A DNA stretch of 64,000 nucleotides from Acorus gramineus (taxonomy: Eukaryota > Streptophyta > Magnoliopsida > Acorales > Acoraceae), in contig CM060850.1 in assembly GCA_030737835.1 (NCBI GenBank), positions 4,780,015 to 4,844,014 of the forward strand. Reading direction: 5' to 3'. The notes under the pieces were generated by a model that was not told the origin of the DNA, did no database searches, and saw only the letters and a program-made list of their open reading frames with translations. Shown here piece after piece: positions 11,260 to 23,140 of this stretch. Every line of letters starts with the position of its first letter. Positions within the stretch are counted from its first letter, which is position 1. Made by a program: the position numbers and the translations under genes.

Positions 11260-13395
11260 TCCTGGATTATTGAAACCAACAATTCACAGTACGCGTTTCA
11301 GGATTCTCTCTCTTTTCTTTCTATCATCAATAACCGGCTTTCCTCTCTCTTTTACTTTTGACTCTTAAAAATATGCTTCTGATTCGTTCTTTGTCTTTGA
11401 GACCAAAATTTGGAAAAGAAGGGTTCAGTCTGTACGTCGTATGCCAAGACCACCTTACCTTATCTGAACAGTTTGACTGAGAGCAAACCTCCTTTACATT
11501 ACAACCCCATTACTACTCCGCCTAACCCCAGAGTCTTGCTGCTGGAGAAGTATGCACATCTCTTTTTTAGTCAACCAAAGGGAGGAGTTTGGAGGCCCGA
11601 ATGGTCAAAGTCCCACTCATATTTGTACATCATAATCACGTCGGGCGTGGAACTCAAAAACAGAGTTGTCAAAGTTTTTTTTTTTTATTTATTATTATGC
11701 ATTCACCTACATACTGTTATAAAAAATGAAAATGAACATTAAGATTGTAAGAGATAAAATCCACCTTGATCGAATAAAGAATAGGTACACTGAAATAAAT
11801 CAAGAATAAGGGAAAGAGCGCACCGAAGATTGATAACTCGCTCGGACCAAGCCTTTAACGGATTGCTAACGTCCAAAGGCAAGTATTTGACCTCTTTAGG
11901 ACTGATTAAAGTGTCTCAGGTGTTAAACCCTCCATCTGAGGATCGAGTGCGACCCACATAATAGGAGACCAGTACCACGTGTACTCATGTAATTAATCTC
12001 AGACATATTACAAATAGGTACATTGAAGAACACTAACATGTACACAAGGACGTGCTAGCTGAAGCTAGGCCACCTGGTTGACTCGGTCAAAAAGAGAGTG
12101 TGACGTACGTGTCACCCGATTATTGGGCCACGTGAAAGATTCCGCCATGTCAAGCCACATGTAAGACAAGTGTGTTTGACACGTAATCTTCATTTATAAA
12201 TAGAGAAGTACCCCCCTCCGAAAGTTATGCACGTCTTTTTTCACAAATCCCGGTTAAATTCATATTCTTCTCTGTCTCTCTCTCTCCCCTCCCCCCTCCT
12301 TTGGGTGTAGGCCCAGTAGGCAGCTACCTAGGGCCCCACCTAGGAAAGGACCCAAACCATTCTACCACCACTATGTTGCCTGTTATATCATTTATGGGCC
12401 TCCACTACGACATCTTTTTGTTTTTTTGTTATAAGCCCACTACGGAATCGTGCTCTTTTAACACATCCAGATGACCAGGCCCCACATGGCAAAAAAAATT
12501 TACAATCAATCCCGCCCATACAATATTTATACATTAAATTTTTAAAATCTCTTTTTGGAAGGTCAATAGACACTCTCTTTAATTAGCCTGATTTTTTTTC
12601 TCCTCAATCTCTCTCTCTCTCTCTCTCTCTAATTTCAGCCATTCTAAAATTTAAGAATCAAAATATAAAGATTTTACAATAAATTGATCTTTATTATAAG
12701 GTTGTCCCCCCTTTTGGAATCTTAGTTTTTTTTTCTTTCTTGGATTTTTTTTTATAATTATATTCATATATTTTTCCTAATTAGATATGAAATTAAAAAG
12801 TTAAGCATGAAAATCTCATTTTTTTTAGATGATTGAAAATTTCTAATTAGAAAAAAAACAAATCAAATCACTTATGTTCTTTTTAAAAGAGGGGACGAAC
12901 AAAATAACCATGATCCATGAGTTGTAACCTATTTTTTTAAGACTTCTAATGGAAATATAAGACATTCATTAACTGTCTAGTACTTTTGTAGCTCTTCAGT
13001 GATGCTTTGTCGTCTTTCATCATTTCTTTTTTGTATTATAGCTATAAATTACGTTTGTTCTTGGTGAATTGGATTATATGTGTGTGCTTATAATTTTTTC
13101 AGATATAATTGTGACACGATAGATCTCTAAATAACCATATGTTAGTTGAGCTGTGAAATGGGGTGGGTTCCTCTCCTTCCAAATACCAAAATTTCAATTA
13201 TTTGGAGGGGTGGGTTGAGTGACTAATGGGTCGAAAATATTGACCCCCAATTTATTTTATTGTTGATGGAAAGATGGACATGTGCCATCTTTCAATTTAA
13301 GTGAAATAATCCGCATGTGCCATATTTTATATTTGAAGGAATGGTGGGCATAATAATAAATGGTGACCGCTTTTCACCTTTCCTTGTGTTTACCC
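11260..13395. other. Intergenic DNA with an LTR-like promoter patch
   Basis: No protein-coding gene is recognised. Around 12050-12310 the sequence is less AT-rich, with several CACGTG/ACGTACGT-like words, a 'tttataaatagag' TATA box near 12192 and a pyrimidine-rich stretch. This resembles the promoter part of an old LTR retrotransposon, but neither end of an LTR nor a primer-binding site could be set. A (CT)n run sits near 12608-12630. Confidence 0.3.
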
Positions 13396-13550
13396 CCCCT
13401 ACCACTCTCCATTTGTGGGTACACTATACTTTAACCTCACCCTCCTTTACACCACTCACCTTATCCCTAGTGGATTATTTAAAGCCTCCCTCTTTCTCTC
13501 TCCCCCCCCCCCCCCCCCCCTACCACTCTCCATTTGTGGGTACACTATCC

Positions 13551-13743
13551 TCACAAGCTCACACACATTCAAGCTTCACAAGCTTCTACGAGCTGTCAAC
13601 TTCAGAGACCTCAGTCCAGTCTATATTACTTTGTTACGGCTTTGGTTTTTCCTTCCCTAAAGCACGTAATGGCCTTAACTCGTAACTCGTTCCTGAGTCG
13701 CAACACTAGGCTAGGATTCTTGTCTGGGTAAATAAAGTTATCT
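13551..13743 (+). other. Exon-like insert inside the middle promoter copy
   Basis: This 193-bp piece interrupts the second promoter-like copy. It starts with a leader-like stretch and contains an ATG at 13669. A 20-codon frame follows, rich in Arg, Ser, Asn and Leu (starting MALTRNSFLSRN), which ends at TAA 13729-13731. A GTAAAT donor-like site overlaps that stop, so the frame could be a first exon cut at TCT-GG. The composition would fit a mitochondrial presequence. No following exon is evident before 14152. It may be a captured first exon or chance. Confidence 0.3.
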
Positions 13744-13890
13744 CCCTTACACCACTCACCTTATCCTTTGATTATTTAAAGCCTCCCTCTTTCTCTCTCC
13801 CCCCCCCCCCCCCCTACCACTCTCCATTTGTGGGTACACTATCCTTTAACCTCACCCTCCTTTACACCACTCACCTTATCCCTAGTGGAT

Positions 13891-13899
13891 TATTTAAAG
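13891..13899 (+). promoter_or_regulatory. TATA-like box ahead of the oxygenase gene
   Basis: TATTTAAAG in the third promoter-like copy is followed by a CT-rich leader. If used, it gives a leader of roughly 220 bases to the ATG at 14152, crossing an AT-rich stretch at 13960-14090. A closer start cannot be excluded. Confidence 0.35.
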
Positions 13900-14151
13900 C
13901 CTCCCTCTTTCTCTCCTCCACCACCACCACCACCACCCCCCCCCCCCCGGCCTCTCATTCAATATTTTATATTTTTATAAATTTAATTATTTTATAATAA
14001 TAACTAATACTTTTATTATATTATGATAATATTACTATTCTAATCCGATTGATTCAACTATTAAATGACTATTGAATGAGTGACTTTTAACCGGTTCATT
14101 CTTATGGTTCCATAAACATTTGTCAGTAAGCAGACTCTGAGGGAACGAGAG

Positions 14152-15387
14152 ATGGGGTTCATGGAAGGTAAGATCGACAACGATAAGCCATTTAGGGGCA
14201 AGTCCTTCCCCAAAACATACCTTCCCGAAGGAGGCACACGCGATCATGATCTGGTGGAGCTGGTGAAAGCTGATCGTGCGTCGCTGTGGGAGGCACTGGA
14301 ACAGCACGGGGCACTCCTCTTCAGGGGTTTCCGAGTTGAGTCCGCTGAGGATTTCTCGAGCGTGGTGGACGCATTTGGGTGGGAGGAGATGACCTATGAA
14401 GGTGCCGCTGGCAGGACCAAAAAATCTAACCGCGTGTACACCGCCAACGAAATCCCCCTCGACGAGCCCATAACCTTCCACCACGAGATGTCACAGGTAA
14501 TTTAATTGATGCACACATGCATAATCTCTTTTATTCGAATGAGGTGGTGGTGGTGGATGGTTTGGATTCAGATAAAGGAACCGTGTTCGAAGATCTTCTT
14601 CTTCTGTATGGAACCGTCTCCAGAAGGTGGGGAGACGTCGATAGTTCCGAGCGAGGTGGTGGTGGAAAGGATGGAAGAGGAGTTACCTGAAGTGATGGAG
14701 AAATTCTCACAGGTTGGGATGATAAGGATTCTCCACACTAAGGTCGTGGAGGAAGAAGATGGTACCAAAAAGAAGATTTGGCAGCGGATGCTTAAATCTG
14801 AGGACGAGGATGAAGCTCGGAAAAGGTATTGTAATCTCATTGACTATTATGTAAGCTGATTGAAAAAAAAAAAAAAAAAGGTTAGTTTTGCTAGAATAAC
14901 TGATGAGATAAGTGACTAAAGAACACAGTTAGTCCCTGTATCTCGCTGACTTGAGATAAGTTGAAATTCTATTTCACTATAGTAGCTTTTTTTTTTTTTT
15001 TTTCAAATTTTGCTATTCTCAAATTCAATGATGATTTGTAGGGCGATGGAGAAGCTATCATGCAACTCGCTGAATATTAATGAAGATGGGACCGCCGATT
15101 TCTTCTTCGGGCCTATGAACCCGATCAGAGAAATCGGAGGGAAGAGGTTGTGGTTCCACTACATCCAGGGCTACCAACACTTGGACAGAGATGGAATCGT
15201 CACATATGGCGATGGGAGTCCCCTCCCTCCGGAAGTTGTGAGTGTTTTCGAGGGGATCTTGAACGAGAACTGTGTCGATGTGAGCTGGAGGAAGGGCGAT
15301 GTTTTGGTGGTAGATAACTTCCGCGTTCAGCACGCTCGACGTCCTGGGAAACCACCACGATCTATTCTGGTGTCCGTCTGCAAGTGA
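14152..15387 (+). CDS. Clavaminate synthase-like / TauD-family 2-oxoglutarate dioxygenase
   Basis: Three exons: 14152-14496, 14572-14825 and 15042-15387. The introns are 75 and 216 bp with GT-AG ends, in phases 0 and 2. The product is 314 residues, the size of Arabidopsis At3g21360-type proteins. The fold is the TauD/TfdA double-stranded beta helix. The iron facial triad can be read as H110-x-E112 (in FHHEMSQ at the end of exon 1) and H297 in the 'DNFRVQHARRP' motif. R300 or R306 is the likely 2-oxoglutarate-binding Arg. The early block 'LFRGFRVESAEDFSSVVDAF' is also typical. Family members use Fe(II), oxygen and 2-oxoglutarate, but the substrate in plants is unknown; a clavaminate role is not implied. 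There is no transit peptide, so the protein is probably cytosolic. All exon junctions preserve the frame and no defect is seen. Confidence 0.93.
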
Positions 15388-16998
15388 ATCAGGAATTCTC
15401 CCCTACTGCATTTGGTTGTTTTTACCTATATAAATTATTGTAAGAGTTGAAATAAAATGTCATGTGCTGTACTGGAGCTGTCTTTTTATTTGTATAATAA
15501 CTTGTTTAAGTGAAATATATCATGGAACTTAAATACTTTGTTGTGTTCCTCTCTAGAACCTGGGAAGAATCAGATTTCTTCAAACCAGTCCTTTTTTAGA
15601 GATTTATTGTTTCGCAATCTTAGTGTTCCACTCGATGAATATAATGGAAAGCCTTCTCACTGGGAAGGAAATCAGGCCACTACTCTACTTGCAGCCTCTC
15701 AGTCTCTCATGGGCCACACTTTTTATGATTTGAGTGCAAGTGACATTGTGTAACAGTACTCTTTGGAAATTTCATTCATTGTATTGTACCCTCGATACCC
15801 CCAATTTGATGATGCCCAATGTTCAAACCAAACTACTACATATACCATACAGATAGATCTTTCTCATGTCTATTAGGATCCGACATTAAAATTTTTCAAT
15901 ATTTTACAAAGAAGAATGACCACGTAAACAAATTTATGTAGCTATTTTGTTATTCCATGTGTGATTAATGATAAGTTTAACATATAAGCTATTTTGTAAT
16001 TCTATATATAGCTACTTTTAGTTGTTTAACATGCATAGTGAGATAATAATAATAAGTTTTAATGTTAAATATATTTATATTATTTGTTTTTTTACATTGA
16101 AGTTTGAGTTGATTTTGTTTTAGTAATTAAATTTCTAATTTCTAGAACCATATTCATGAAGTTGCATGGTTTGCCTCCTTTAGAATGAAATCTTAGATAT
16201 GGCACTGGCTGCAATCACTAACGTGTCACCAACATAAAGATTGTCACCTTATGATGATCTACAGGGGTTAAAGGCCCGTTTGGCTGGTATCATTATTTTC
16301 AATACATTTTTTTATCAAAAATAATTTTATGAAAACTCATTTTACATGGAACATGTAATCCACTTTTAATAAAAGTGTTTGCTTGACCTCCTCACGGGTT
16401 TAATTTGGTCACATATTTTTTCTCACTTTTTCTATTTTGTCTCTCTGTTCTTTTCATCCTCCTTCGGATTTGTAATCTCCTTTTAATACAAATGTTGGTA
16501 GTAAGATCTATTGTTTTTCAAAATAAGAAAATGAAGATTCATTTTAATTAAACTATTTATTTTATCAAAAAAAAAAAAAAGAAGCTTGCATGGATAACTC
16601 ATATAACCATGTCTTCAATTATTAACATGCTATTAAAAAAAAACCGTTTTGAATTTTTTCGTTCTAAATGCATATATATACATTTTAAACAAAAGTGTCT
16701 AGTATCTTTATTAGATAGTACATGGTTTAGAATAATGAAATAGACCAATAAAATATGAGTGTGGGTGTATCATAATTATTATTTAATTAGATGTTGGTTA
16801 TACAGTACCACTCGTGCAACAGTCAACACACGGAGACTTTTCTACTCTATCAAGTTATTTGTCATCCGTCACCAGCGGAACGGAGAGGCATCATTCACAT
16901 GGGCACATCTATTCCCACCCATCTGTTTGCTTATCCCCCCACCCAGGAACAAGAGAAACCTAAAAAAGTTTTTTTTTTTTTATCTCGGAAACCATTAA
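15388..16998. other. Downstream flank with one unidentified open frame
   Basis: The first part is the 3' untranslated region of the oxygenase gene. At 15538-15753 (plus) a 71-codon frame has balanced, protein-like composition in its second half ('SVPLDEYNGKPSHWEGNQ', 'LLAASQSLMGHTFYD') and is preceded by an acceptor-like 'ctctctag'. I do not recognise it; it may be an exon fragment of another gene. From about 15760 to 16998 the DNA is AT-rich with nothing recognised. Confidence 0.35.
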
Positions 16999-17535
16999 CC
17001 CCACCAAAATAAACAGAACATCGACTACGGCACACCGACTCTCTCGCCGCCTGATCTCATCGACGGCCTCGCCATTGGCACCCTCGGCGCCGGTGGCCTC
17101 CTCTCCAACAAGATCGCCTCCTCCACCGTCGAAGCCAAAGCCGAAACGCAATTAAAGATCGATTTGAAGCTCGTTAACGCTGAGCTTGAGAAGGTCCTCT
17201 TCCCGGAACCGCCCAAATACGAGGCGGCCGTCGATGTTGAATCGGACAGTGGGCTTGTCACGGTGTGTCCACTGCAGGGATACCTCTTCAGGTCGCCTGT
17301 AGAGATGGAGACGAGGACGGCGAAGAAGGAGGAGCTGTTTATGAGGGCGAAGGAGGTGGAGCCGATGAGAAAGGTCGATGATGCGGAGGCGAAGAGGATG
17401 GCGGCCGAGGAGAAATCGACGGCGGAATCGATCTCGAAGGGGTCGCGGAGGCGCGGGCAATGGGAAGAAGAGAGAATGAGAGTGGGTTTAGAGTTTGGTA
17501 CGTTTGAATATATATGGTGGTGTGTTAAGAAATAA
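16999..17535 (+). pseudogene. LAZY1-like (IGT family) gene fragment
   Basis: One frame stays open from 16999 to the TAA at 17533-17535. It carries two LAZY1-type hallmarks in order: the IGT signature 'DGLAIGTLG' (about 17074-17100), then 'DLKLVNAELEKVL' and 'VCPLQGYLFRSPVEM' followed by 'KKEELFMRAK'. LAZY1 proteins control shoot gravitropism and branch angle through auxin transport. The N-terminal segment before the IGT motif and the C-terminal EAR-like motif are missing, and the frame has no ATG before the IGT motif. After about 17420 the sequence becomes basic and loses resemblance. An acceptor-like 'aaacag' at about 17016-17021 could be the remnant of an intron end. I read it as a truncated copy, about 180 codons instead of 350-400. 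It is followed by a LINE and another gene fragment. Confidence 0.6.
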
Positions 17536-18389
17536 CAAAAAAAAATGAATGGTGGGATCAGTTATTAAGATGATGGGGCTAGACCTTCCCCATTCACATT
17601 GCTAAGAAACAATAATTAAGTGTGGCTGGCATTGTTTTTTTTATAAGTAATGGTGAAGAGAAGATTAATTTAAACATGGTTGATGATTATTTTAACAATA
17701 TACCTCTGGCATACAAAATCAACAAAACGTACTATTTTAAAAAAATTTAATACAAGAAGTTAAACAAATCTCTTCAATATTTTGATATTGCCATTTTGTG
17801 TAAGGGAGGGTGTCTTGATTCTTGAGTTCAACCAAAACTTGTTACACATGCGTGAAATTTTTTTTTCTTTTGGTTTTTTTTGTTTCTTTTCTTTTTTTGT
17901 TGTAATATGATTGTAGGGTCAAAAAATAAGACCCATCAACTATGTTCTACGTACTTGCGATCCATGACCCGATTGATGAGGGCCCACAACCCGGATCATC
18001 CACTATGGGTGGATCCGGCTCGTCTTACCCTCCATATCCAACCACCAAAAAATATCAAGTTGGATTAGGGGTCAAATCCCAACAGAAAATATGATTTTGA
18101 GACCATTAATGTCGATATCTCATATTATATATTAGATTTGGAACTATCCTTGGTTGATCTCCCAAATCCCAACATATATATTAGATTTAGAGTTATCAAT
18201 AACTGATTCCCAAATCACTTCATTAATTATTCCTAAATATACATATATTTGATCACTTAAATCAAGGATCAACCTCCACATGTAGCGAAAGTGGACCGCA
18301 CCATTGATCATGCCAAAAGAGCACTTGAACACCATTTCCAACTAACCATCTCAGGGCCAAGGAGAACTCCACGCAGCATCCAAATATTC
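17536..18389. other. Intergenic DNA
   Basis: Nothing coding is recognised. A short diverged duplication, 'atatattagattt...cccaaatc', occurs at about 18125-18165 and 18174-18216. The LINE copy begins (3' side) near 18390. Confidence 0.4.
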
Positions 18390-21080
18390 CTTTAGAGAGA
18401 GAGGACGAGCACACATTGAGCGTAGGCCAATGCAGCTCCCCTAGTCCACCACCGCCATATCGCTCTCAGAACAATTGAACCCACAGTTTTCTGCCTACCA
18501 ACCAACGCCATAGCTAGTGGGCGAGGAGGGCAGTGTTCATATCCCAGAGATCAAGTATTCCGAGGCCCCCCTCTCTTATGCTCCTACAAACGGAGTCATA
18601 ATCCACTAGGTGTGGTTTTCACGGTGTCGTCACACCGCCCTGCCAAAAAAACCTCCGGCGAATCACATCCAGTTTCTCCACTACATCCGTCGGAACGCGG
18701 AATAGTGAGAAATAGAAGAGAGGTAAGTTTGCCAACACCGCTTGCAGCAGGATGAGCTTCCCTCCCGCACTCAATAACCGGCCTTCCACCCTGCGAGCCA
18801 CCAATGCATCCGCTCAACCAAAGGTGCCCAATCTGCCACCACTAGCTTCCGTTTGACTAGAGGGAGGCCTAAAAGGCGTGTAGGGAGCTCATGAAACACA
18901 CAGCCCACCACTCTCGCTAACCGCGCAGCCATCTCAACCTGGACATTAAGCGCAAAGAGCTTGCATTTGTGCCAGTTGAGGCAGAGGCCGGACACTAGCT
19001 CAAAGCATTTTGTGATGAAAAGGGCTCCCTGAGCTAATGCTACTATTGCTTCACAGAGAATCAAGGTGTCATCCGCACATTGAACCAATGGCAGCATAGT
19101 CCCCCCCGCGGTATTTGCCAACCGATGAAAGCAATGGTCTACCATTGTCGCCTTGCACATGCGACGGAGCACGTTTGCAACCACAACAAATAGGATCGGG
19201 GATATGGGATCCCCTTGACCGAGACCCCGGTTCAGGGGAAGAAACCTGCATGGTTCACCATTAGAAGAACAGACCCATATGCCGTATATGTGCATTGTCG
19301 GACCATTCAGATCCAATTATTGCTGAAACCATGTTGTGCCAAGAGATCAAAAAGGAACTCACGATTGACACTATCATAAACCTTCGCGAAGTCGAGTTTG
19401 AGCGCCAGGCCACTCCTTTTGTCCTTGGACAGGGAAGAGATAATCTCTTGGGCGACGAAGAACCCCTCTTGGAGCATTCGAACAGGAGGAACGCGGATTG
19501 TGACTCCTCCATCAATGTAGCACACAGCGCTTTCATGCGGTTGGCTAAGAACTTGGCAACGATCATGTAGCTCGAATTTACAAGACATATGGGGCGAAAC
19601 TCCTCACCTACCGTGCCTCACCCTTCTTTGGGATGAGCGTAAACCTCGATGCATTAAGATGCCCCACACCTTGAGCCCCACGGAATAGCTCTTCAAACAC
19701 TTGGAGTAGCTCCTCACGGATCATCGACCAAAAAGCTTGGTAAAACCTCATATTGAAACCGTCCGAGCCTGACACCTTGTCACCATCGGAGTCGAACATC
19801 GCACGTTTGATCTCCAATTCACAAAATGGGGCATTAAGCTTCTCCAGATCTCCCTCTGATAGATGCGGTAGCTCCGGGTCCGCCCAGCTTGGTTGCCAGC
19901 CCCGATGTTTACTAAAACACTTCTTAAAATATCGAGCGAGATGTTGTTTCATAATCTCCCGTGAAATCCAAGTGGCGCCTTCAATTTGAATGGAACGAAC
20001 ATGGTTTACTCGCTTACATTGATTGGCTACTTTGTGAAAAAAAACTTGTGTTATTTTCCTCCAATTGAAGCCACAACGCCTTCAATTTCTGACGCCATTC
20101 TGCTTCTTCCATCTTAAACATGTCAACGATCTCCACCTTTGCCCTTCCACGGGTATCTTGCTCCATATTAGAGAGTCCTTGTCCCTCTTTGATTTCATTC
20201 AATGATTGGATTTGATCAGCCAATCGCCATTTCTTTTCCGTCTTGGCTACCCGCGCCTCTCGACTCCACTCCCACGGTCGCCTCTTCGGCGACGAAGTTT
20301 AAACACCATGCGTCGGACGCCACAAAGGCCACTTGGGCTAGCCTCCTAAGAATCACGAACCACCTGCTCAAATCCATCTACCTACAGCCACCAGAATTCA
20401 AACTGGAATTGGTGTCAAACCACCGAAGAATTGTTACCTGCCAGCAACACTGGGATGTGATCCAACGTAGTTCAAGGAAGTCCCTCAACCGCACACGTCA
20501 GGAAGGCTAACTCCCACACATCATCAATGAGAACGCGATCTAGCCTTGTGAGAGCTGGGGGGTCCCTCATGTTGCTCCAATAAAAGCCTAGTTCACAATC
20601 AACAAGTCGAGCAGGCCCTCCTCATCGATCCATCCGGAGAAATGGGCCATCTCCGGGGTGACTGTACCTGGCCTACTACAATCACCCTCAAATCTTGTGA
20701 CATTAAAATTGCCAAGGACCACCCAGGGGGCATCCCACAGTGCTTTCACCGCTTAAAGTTCCTCCCAAAGTGCTTCGTGCATGCTATCCTCATGCGGTTC
20801 ATACACGCATGAGCAGCACCACTTCCACTCTGAGACTTGGCTTTCCAATAATACTGATAATGAGAATCGACCCACCGATGACGTCTGTAGTAGCAATTGA
20901 CGAGCATTCCAAACAACAAGGATACCCTCTGCTGCACCAATTGAACCCTTGCACACCCATTCCTCCAGCATCTTCCACCGACTTCCCTGATTGTCGAAGG
21001 GGAGATCACGTCCATCTTGATTTCTTGGAGGCAGCAAACAAAGATCTTGTGCTCCTCGATGACGTCACGCACATTTTTTG
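18390..21080 (-). mobile_element. Decayed LINE (non-LTR retrotransposon) ORF2
   Basis: Minus-strand pieces in different frames line up in the order of a LINE ORF2. An endonuclease-like start ('FVCCLQEIKMD', about 21040) comes first. The reverse transcriptase follows: 'GSDGFNMRFYQAFW' (about 19780), 'LKLDFAKVYDSVNREF' (about 19385), 'LGQGDPISPILF' (about 19210) and the catalytic box reading Cys-Ala-Asp-Asp instead of Tyr/Phe-Ala-Asp-Asp (about 19070). The '[22 protein letters not shown]' region (about 18700) and a 'REGGLGILDLWDMNTALLA' tail (about 18550) complete the order. Frameshifts at about 19320, 19590 and 20010, plus several stops, make it inactive. No poly-A tail or target duplication was identified, so the 3' end may be truncated. 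Confidence 0.85.
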
Positions 21081-21094
21081 AAATTCCTTATTTT

Positions 21095-21235
21095 TATTAA
21101 GAGACAAATCCATATAACCCCCTATAAACACATCAAAATCCATATAATCTACAGCATTCTCCCTAAATCCAAATAACCCCCATTAAACATATTCCAAATA
21201 TAAAAAACCCCTTCTGTCAGTTAAGTTAACATGTC
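21095..21235. mobile_element. Truncated end of the long-TIR element family
   Basis: The words 'aatccatataaccccct', 'aaaatccatataat' and 'aaatccaaataaccccc' occur here in the same order as in the inverted arms of the elements at 32263-32754 and 46300-46834. Only one arm is visible, so this is a partial copy. Confidence 0.5.
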
Positions 21236-21247
21236 TTTAACCCGAGT

Positions 21248-21628
21248 TTAGTCATACGTATAAAAATACATTAATGCCCCTCGATCCCCCAATCCATCAC
21301 TAACCAGAATAGCCAACCTCTCCACCGTCACCGCTTGCATGACCTCCTCCACCACTGCTAGAATCCGCGTAAGCACGGGCACCAACACAAGCGGCACGAC
21401 CTGCACGCGCGGACGTCGTGGCACGAAGAGCGTGATGAGGCACACGAGCGCGGCGCCGATGGCGGCAGGAGTGTGGGTTTTAGCAAGCATGTAAAGGAGC
21501 TCGGGGAGGACGCTGTAGTCAGAGGAGGCGAGAAAGAGGCGGGCGTCGGGGGAGGAGCGTGTGAGGGAGTCGATGCGGGAGTCGAGGGAGCTCGCACGGA
21601 GGAGGCATAAATAACTATGTAAGGCCAA
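21248..21628 (-). pseudogene. ARM-repeat fragment, possibly from a PUB-type U-box gene
   Basis: A minus-strand frame of 126 codons has a composition and helix pattern like the ARM region of PUB22/23/24-type ubiquitin ligases: 'DSRIDSLTRSSPDARLFLA', 'SVLPELLYML', then a Leu/Val-rich 'VVPLVLVPVLTRIL' and 'VEEVMQAVTVERLAIL'. No U-box precedes it, and the frame runs into AT-rich DNA at both ends. It is GC-rich against its surroundings, suggesting a captured or left-over piece of a GC-rich gene. Identification is by pattern only, and it could be another ARM protein. Confidence 0.4.
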
Positions 21629-22334
21629 AGAAAAGAGTATTTATGACATATAATCTTTTTTTTTTTTCATTCGTGAAACAAACAATGGAATTTGAATCTG
21701 AACAGATATCAATTGACAAATTAAAGAGTATGTAATGAAAATTTCTTTAATTAGCATATAAAATAAATCTTGATAAAAAAAATTTTAATCAAAAAAATGT
21801 ATTGAAATAATGATACTGAGGAGTAAATCTTAGTAAGGTGACAATCTCCTGATTTCATGACGGTGAAACGTGAGTGATAACCTGGTATGTAAGAAGGTTT
21901 TTTTTAGTTGACTAGTTGCATGTGGAGACCTTTTCTCTTCGTTTCCAACAGCAGTTGAGAGGACCCTTAGAATGCACAGTTGCACCATTTTTTTTAGCAT
22001 TGATACACGCAGTTCCATTTTTACAGTCCATTTTACAGTTATATACTATGATAATGTACTGTACACTACACTATCATAGTGTATACTTCACTATTATAGT
22101 ATATACCGCAATCCTTTTTTTCATTTTTTCACTATGAAAAAAAAAATATACTAATGTATCTCAATATATACGTCATTTTATGTAATAACATCTACTTTAA
22201 AAGGTGAGTGTATAATTTTCTAAAAAAAATAAAATGGGATGAATTACAATTGAGACTGCAATAAGAATCACATGTATATTTTTCCTTTTTTTTTTTCTCT
22301 CCACGGTGAGAAAGCCACACGCGATTTCTCCATG

Positions 22335-22336
<2 letters not shown>

Positions 22337-22414
<78 letters not shown>

Positions 22415-22415
22415 T
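22337..22415. repeat. Compound (TC)n(TA)n microsatellite
   Basis: About 40 bases of TC repeat run directly into about 38 bases of mostly TA repeat. It is a simple-sequence locus likely to be polymorphic. Confidence 0.95.
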
Positions 22416-22481
22416 GTCTTTATTTACAGTGGTTTTGAATCCGATGTAATCCCCTAGATCTTGGGATTCACATGAGGAAGG

Positions 22482-23140
22482 TGTTGGTTTTATGGGCCCA
22501 ACTTGGGTGCAGCCCACAAGAAGAATTCATATGCCCATGTGCTTGGACATGCACGTGTATCACTTACACGTGATATATATCGAGCCCATTAAGGCTTCTC
22601 CTCTTCATGTCAATTGTCAAACATCAGATGCTCAGCCAGGGAAAAACAAGGTGCGGCGGGTGGTTGTGCGCCAAGAGCGGAGAGAGAAATATAGAGAGAA
22701 GAGAGAGAAGGAGAGAAAAAAAGAGCAGTCACCCTCTTCAGGTTCCTCTGCGGATTAGAATCTCCATATATTGTTAAAAAAATTATTTAAATTTCATTAA
22801 GTATCCTTGTATCCCTTTTTTATTATGTATTTTTAAATAATTATCACTATATTTTGATATGGTAGATTGTTGCTGGAGTGTCCATTGATGTAGGCTTAAA
22901 CCAAAGAGTGATTCTTTGTGAGTGCTTGTTTTTATATTTTTTTAGTTGCTTTGGTGATTGATTAGAGTTGCATATATGTTTTTTCATAATTATTATTTAT
23001 TAGACACAGATAAAATTATTCGAGAATCCTAATAAGTGGTATCAAATCGATGACCAATAGAAGTGTATCCATTTGGATCTCCATGGATTTTGGGGAGATA
23101 AATATGACTAATGGATAGACTCATTCAATCATCCATTAAT
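22482..23140 (+). mobile_element. Copia-type 5' LTR with primer-binding site
   Basis: The putative LTR starts TGTTGG (22482) and ends CCTAATA (23028-23034, an altered CA end). Two bases later comes TGGTATCAAATCGA (from 23037), a close match to the initiator-Met tRNA primer-binding site TGGTATCAGAGC used by Copia elements. Inside are a GA-rich stretch (22675-22725) and AT-rich promoter-like DNA. Only about 100 bp of internal sequence follows before similarity is lost; gag, pol and the second LTR are absent. This is a truncated insertion. Confidence 0.6.

Larger units (their letters stand above)
13400..13948. repeat. Promoter-like block in three tandem copies, separated by poly-C
   Basis: The unit opens 'taccactctccatttgtggg', passes through 'ctcaccttatcc' and 'gattatttaaagcctccctc' and ends in a C-run. 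Copy 1 is 13400-13520. Copy 2 is split: 13521-13550 and 13744-13814. Copy 3 is 13815-13948 and ends in (CCA)n plus poly-C. The shared TATTTAAAG followed by a CT-rich leader looks like a core promoter. Copy 3 (box at 13891-13899) is the one nearest the oxygenase gene at 14152. Confidence 0.7.

Noticed and set aside
11410..11742. 110-codon plus-strand open frame
   Set aside because: It opens with a non-ATG codon, has no conserved motif and ends in a T-run; taken as chance.
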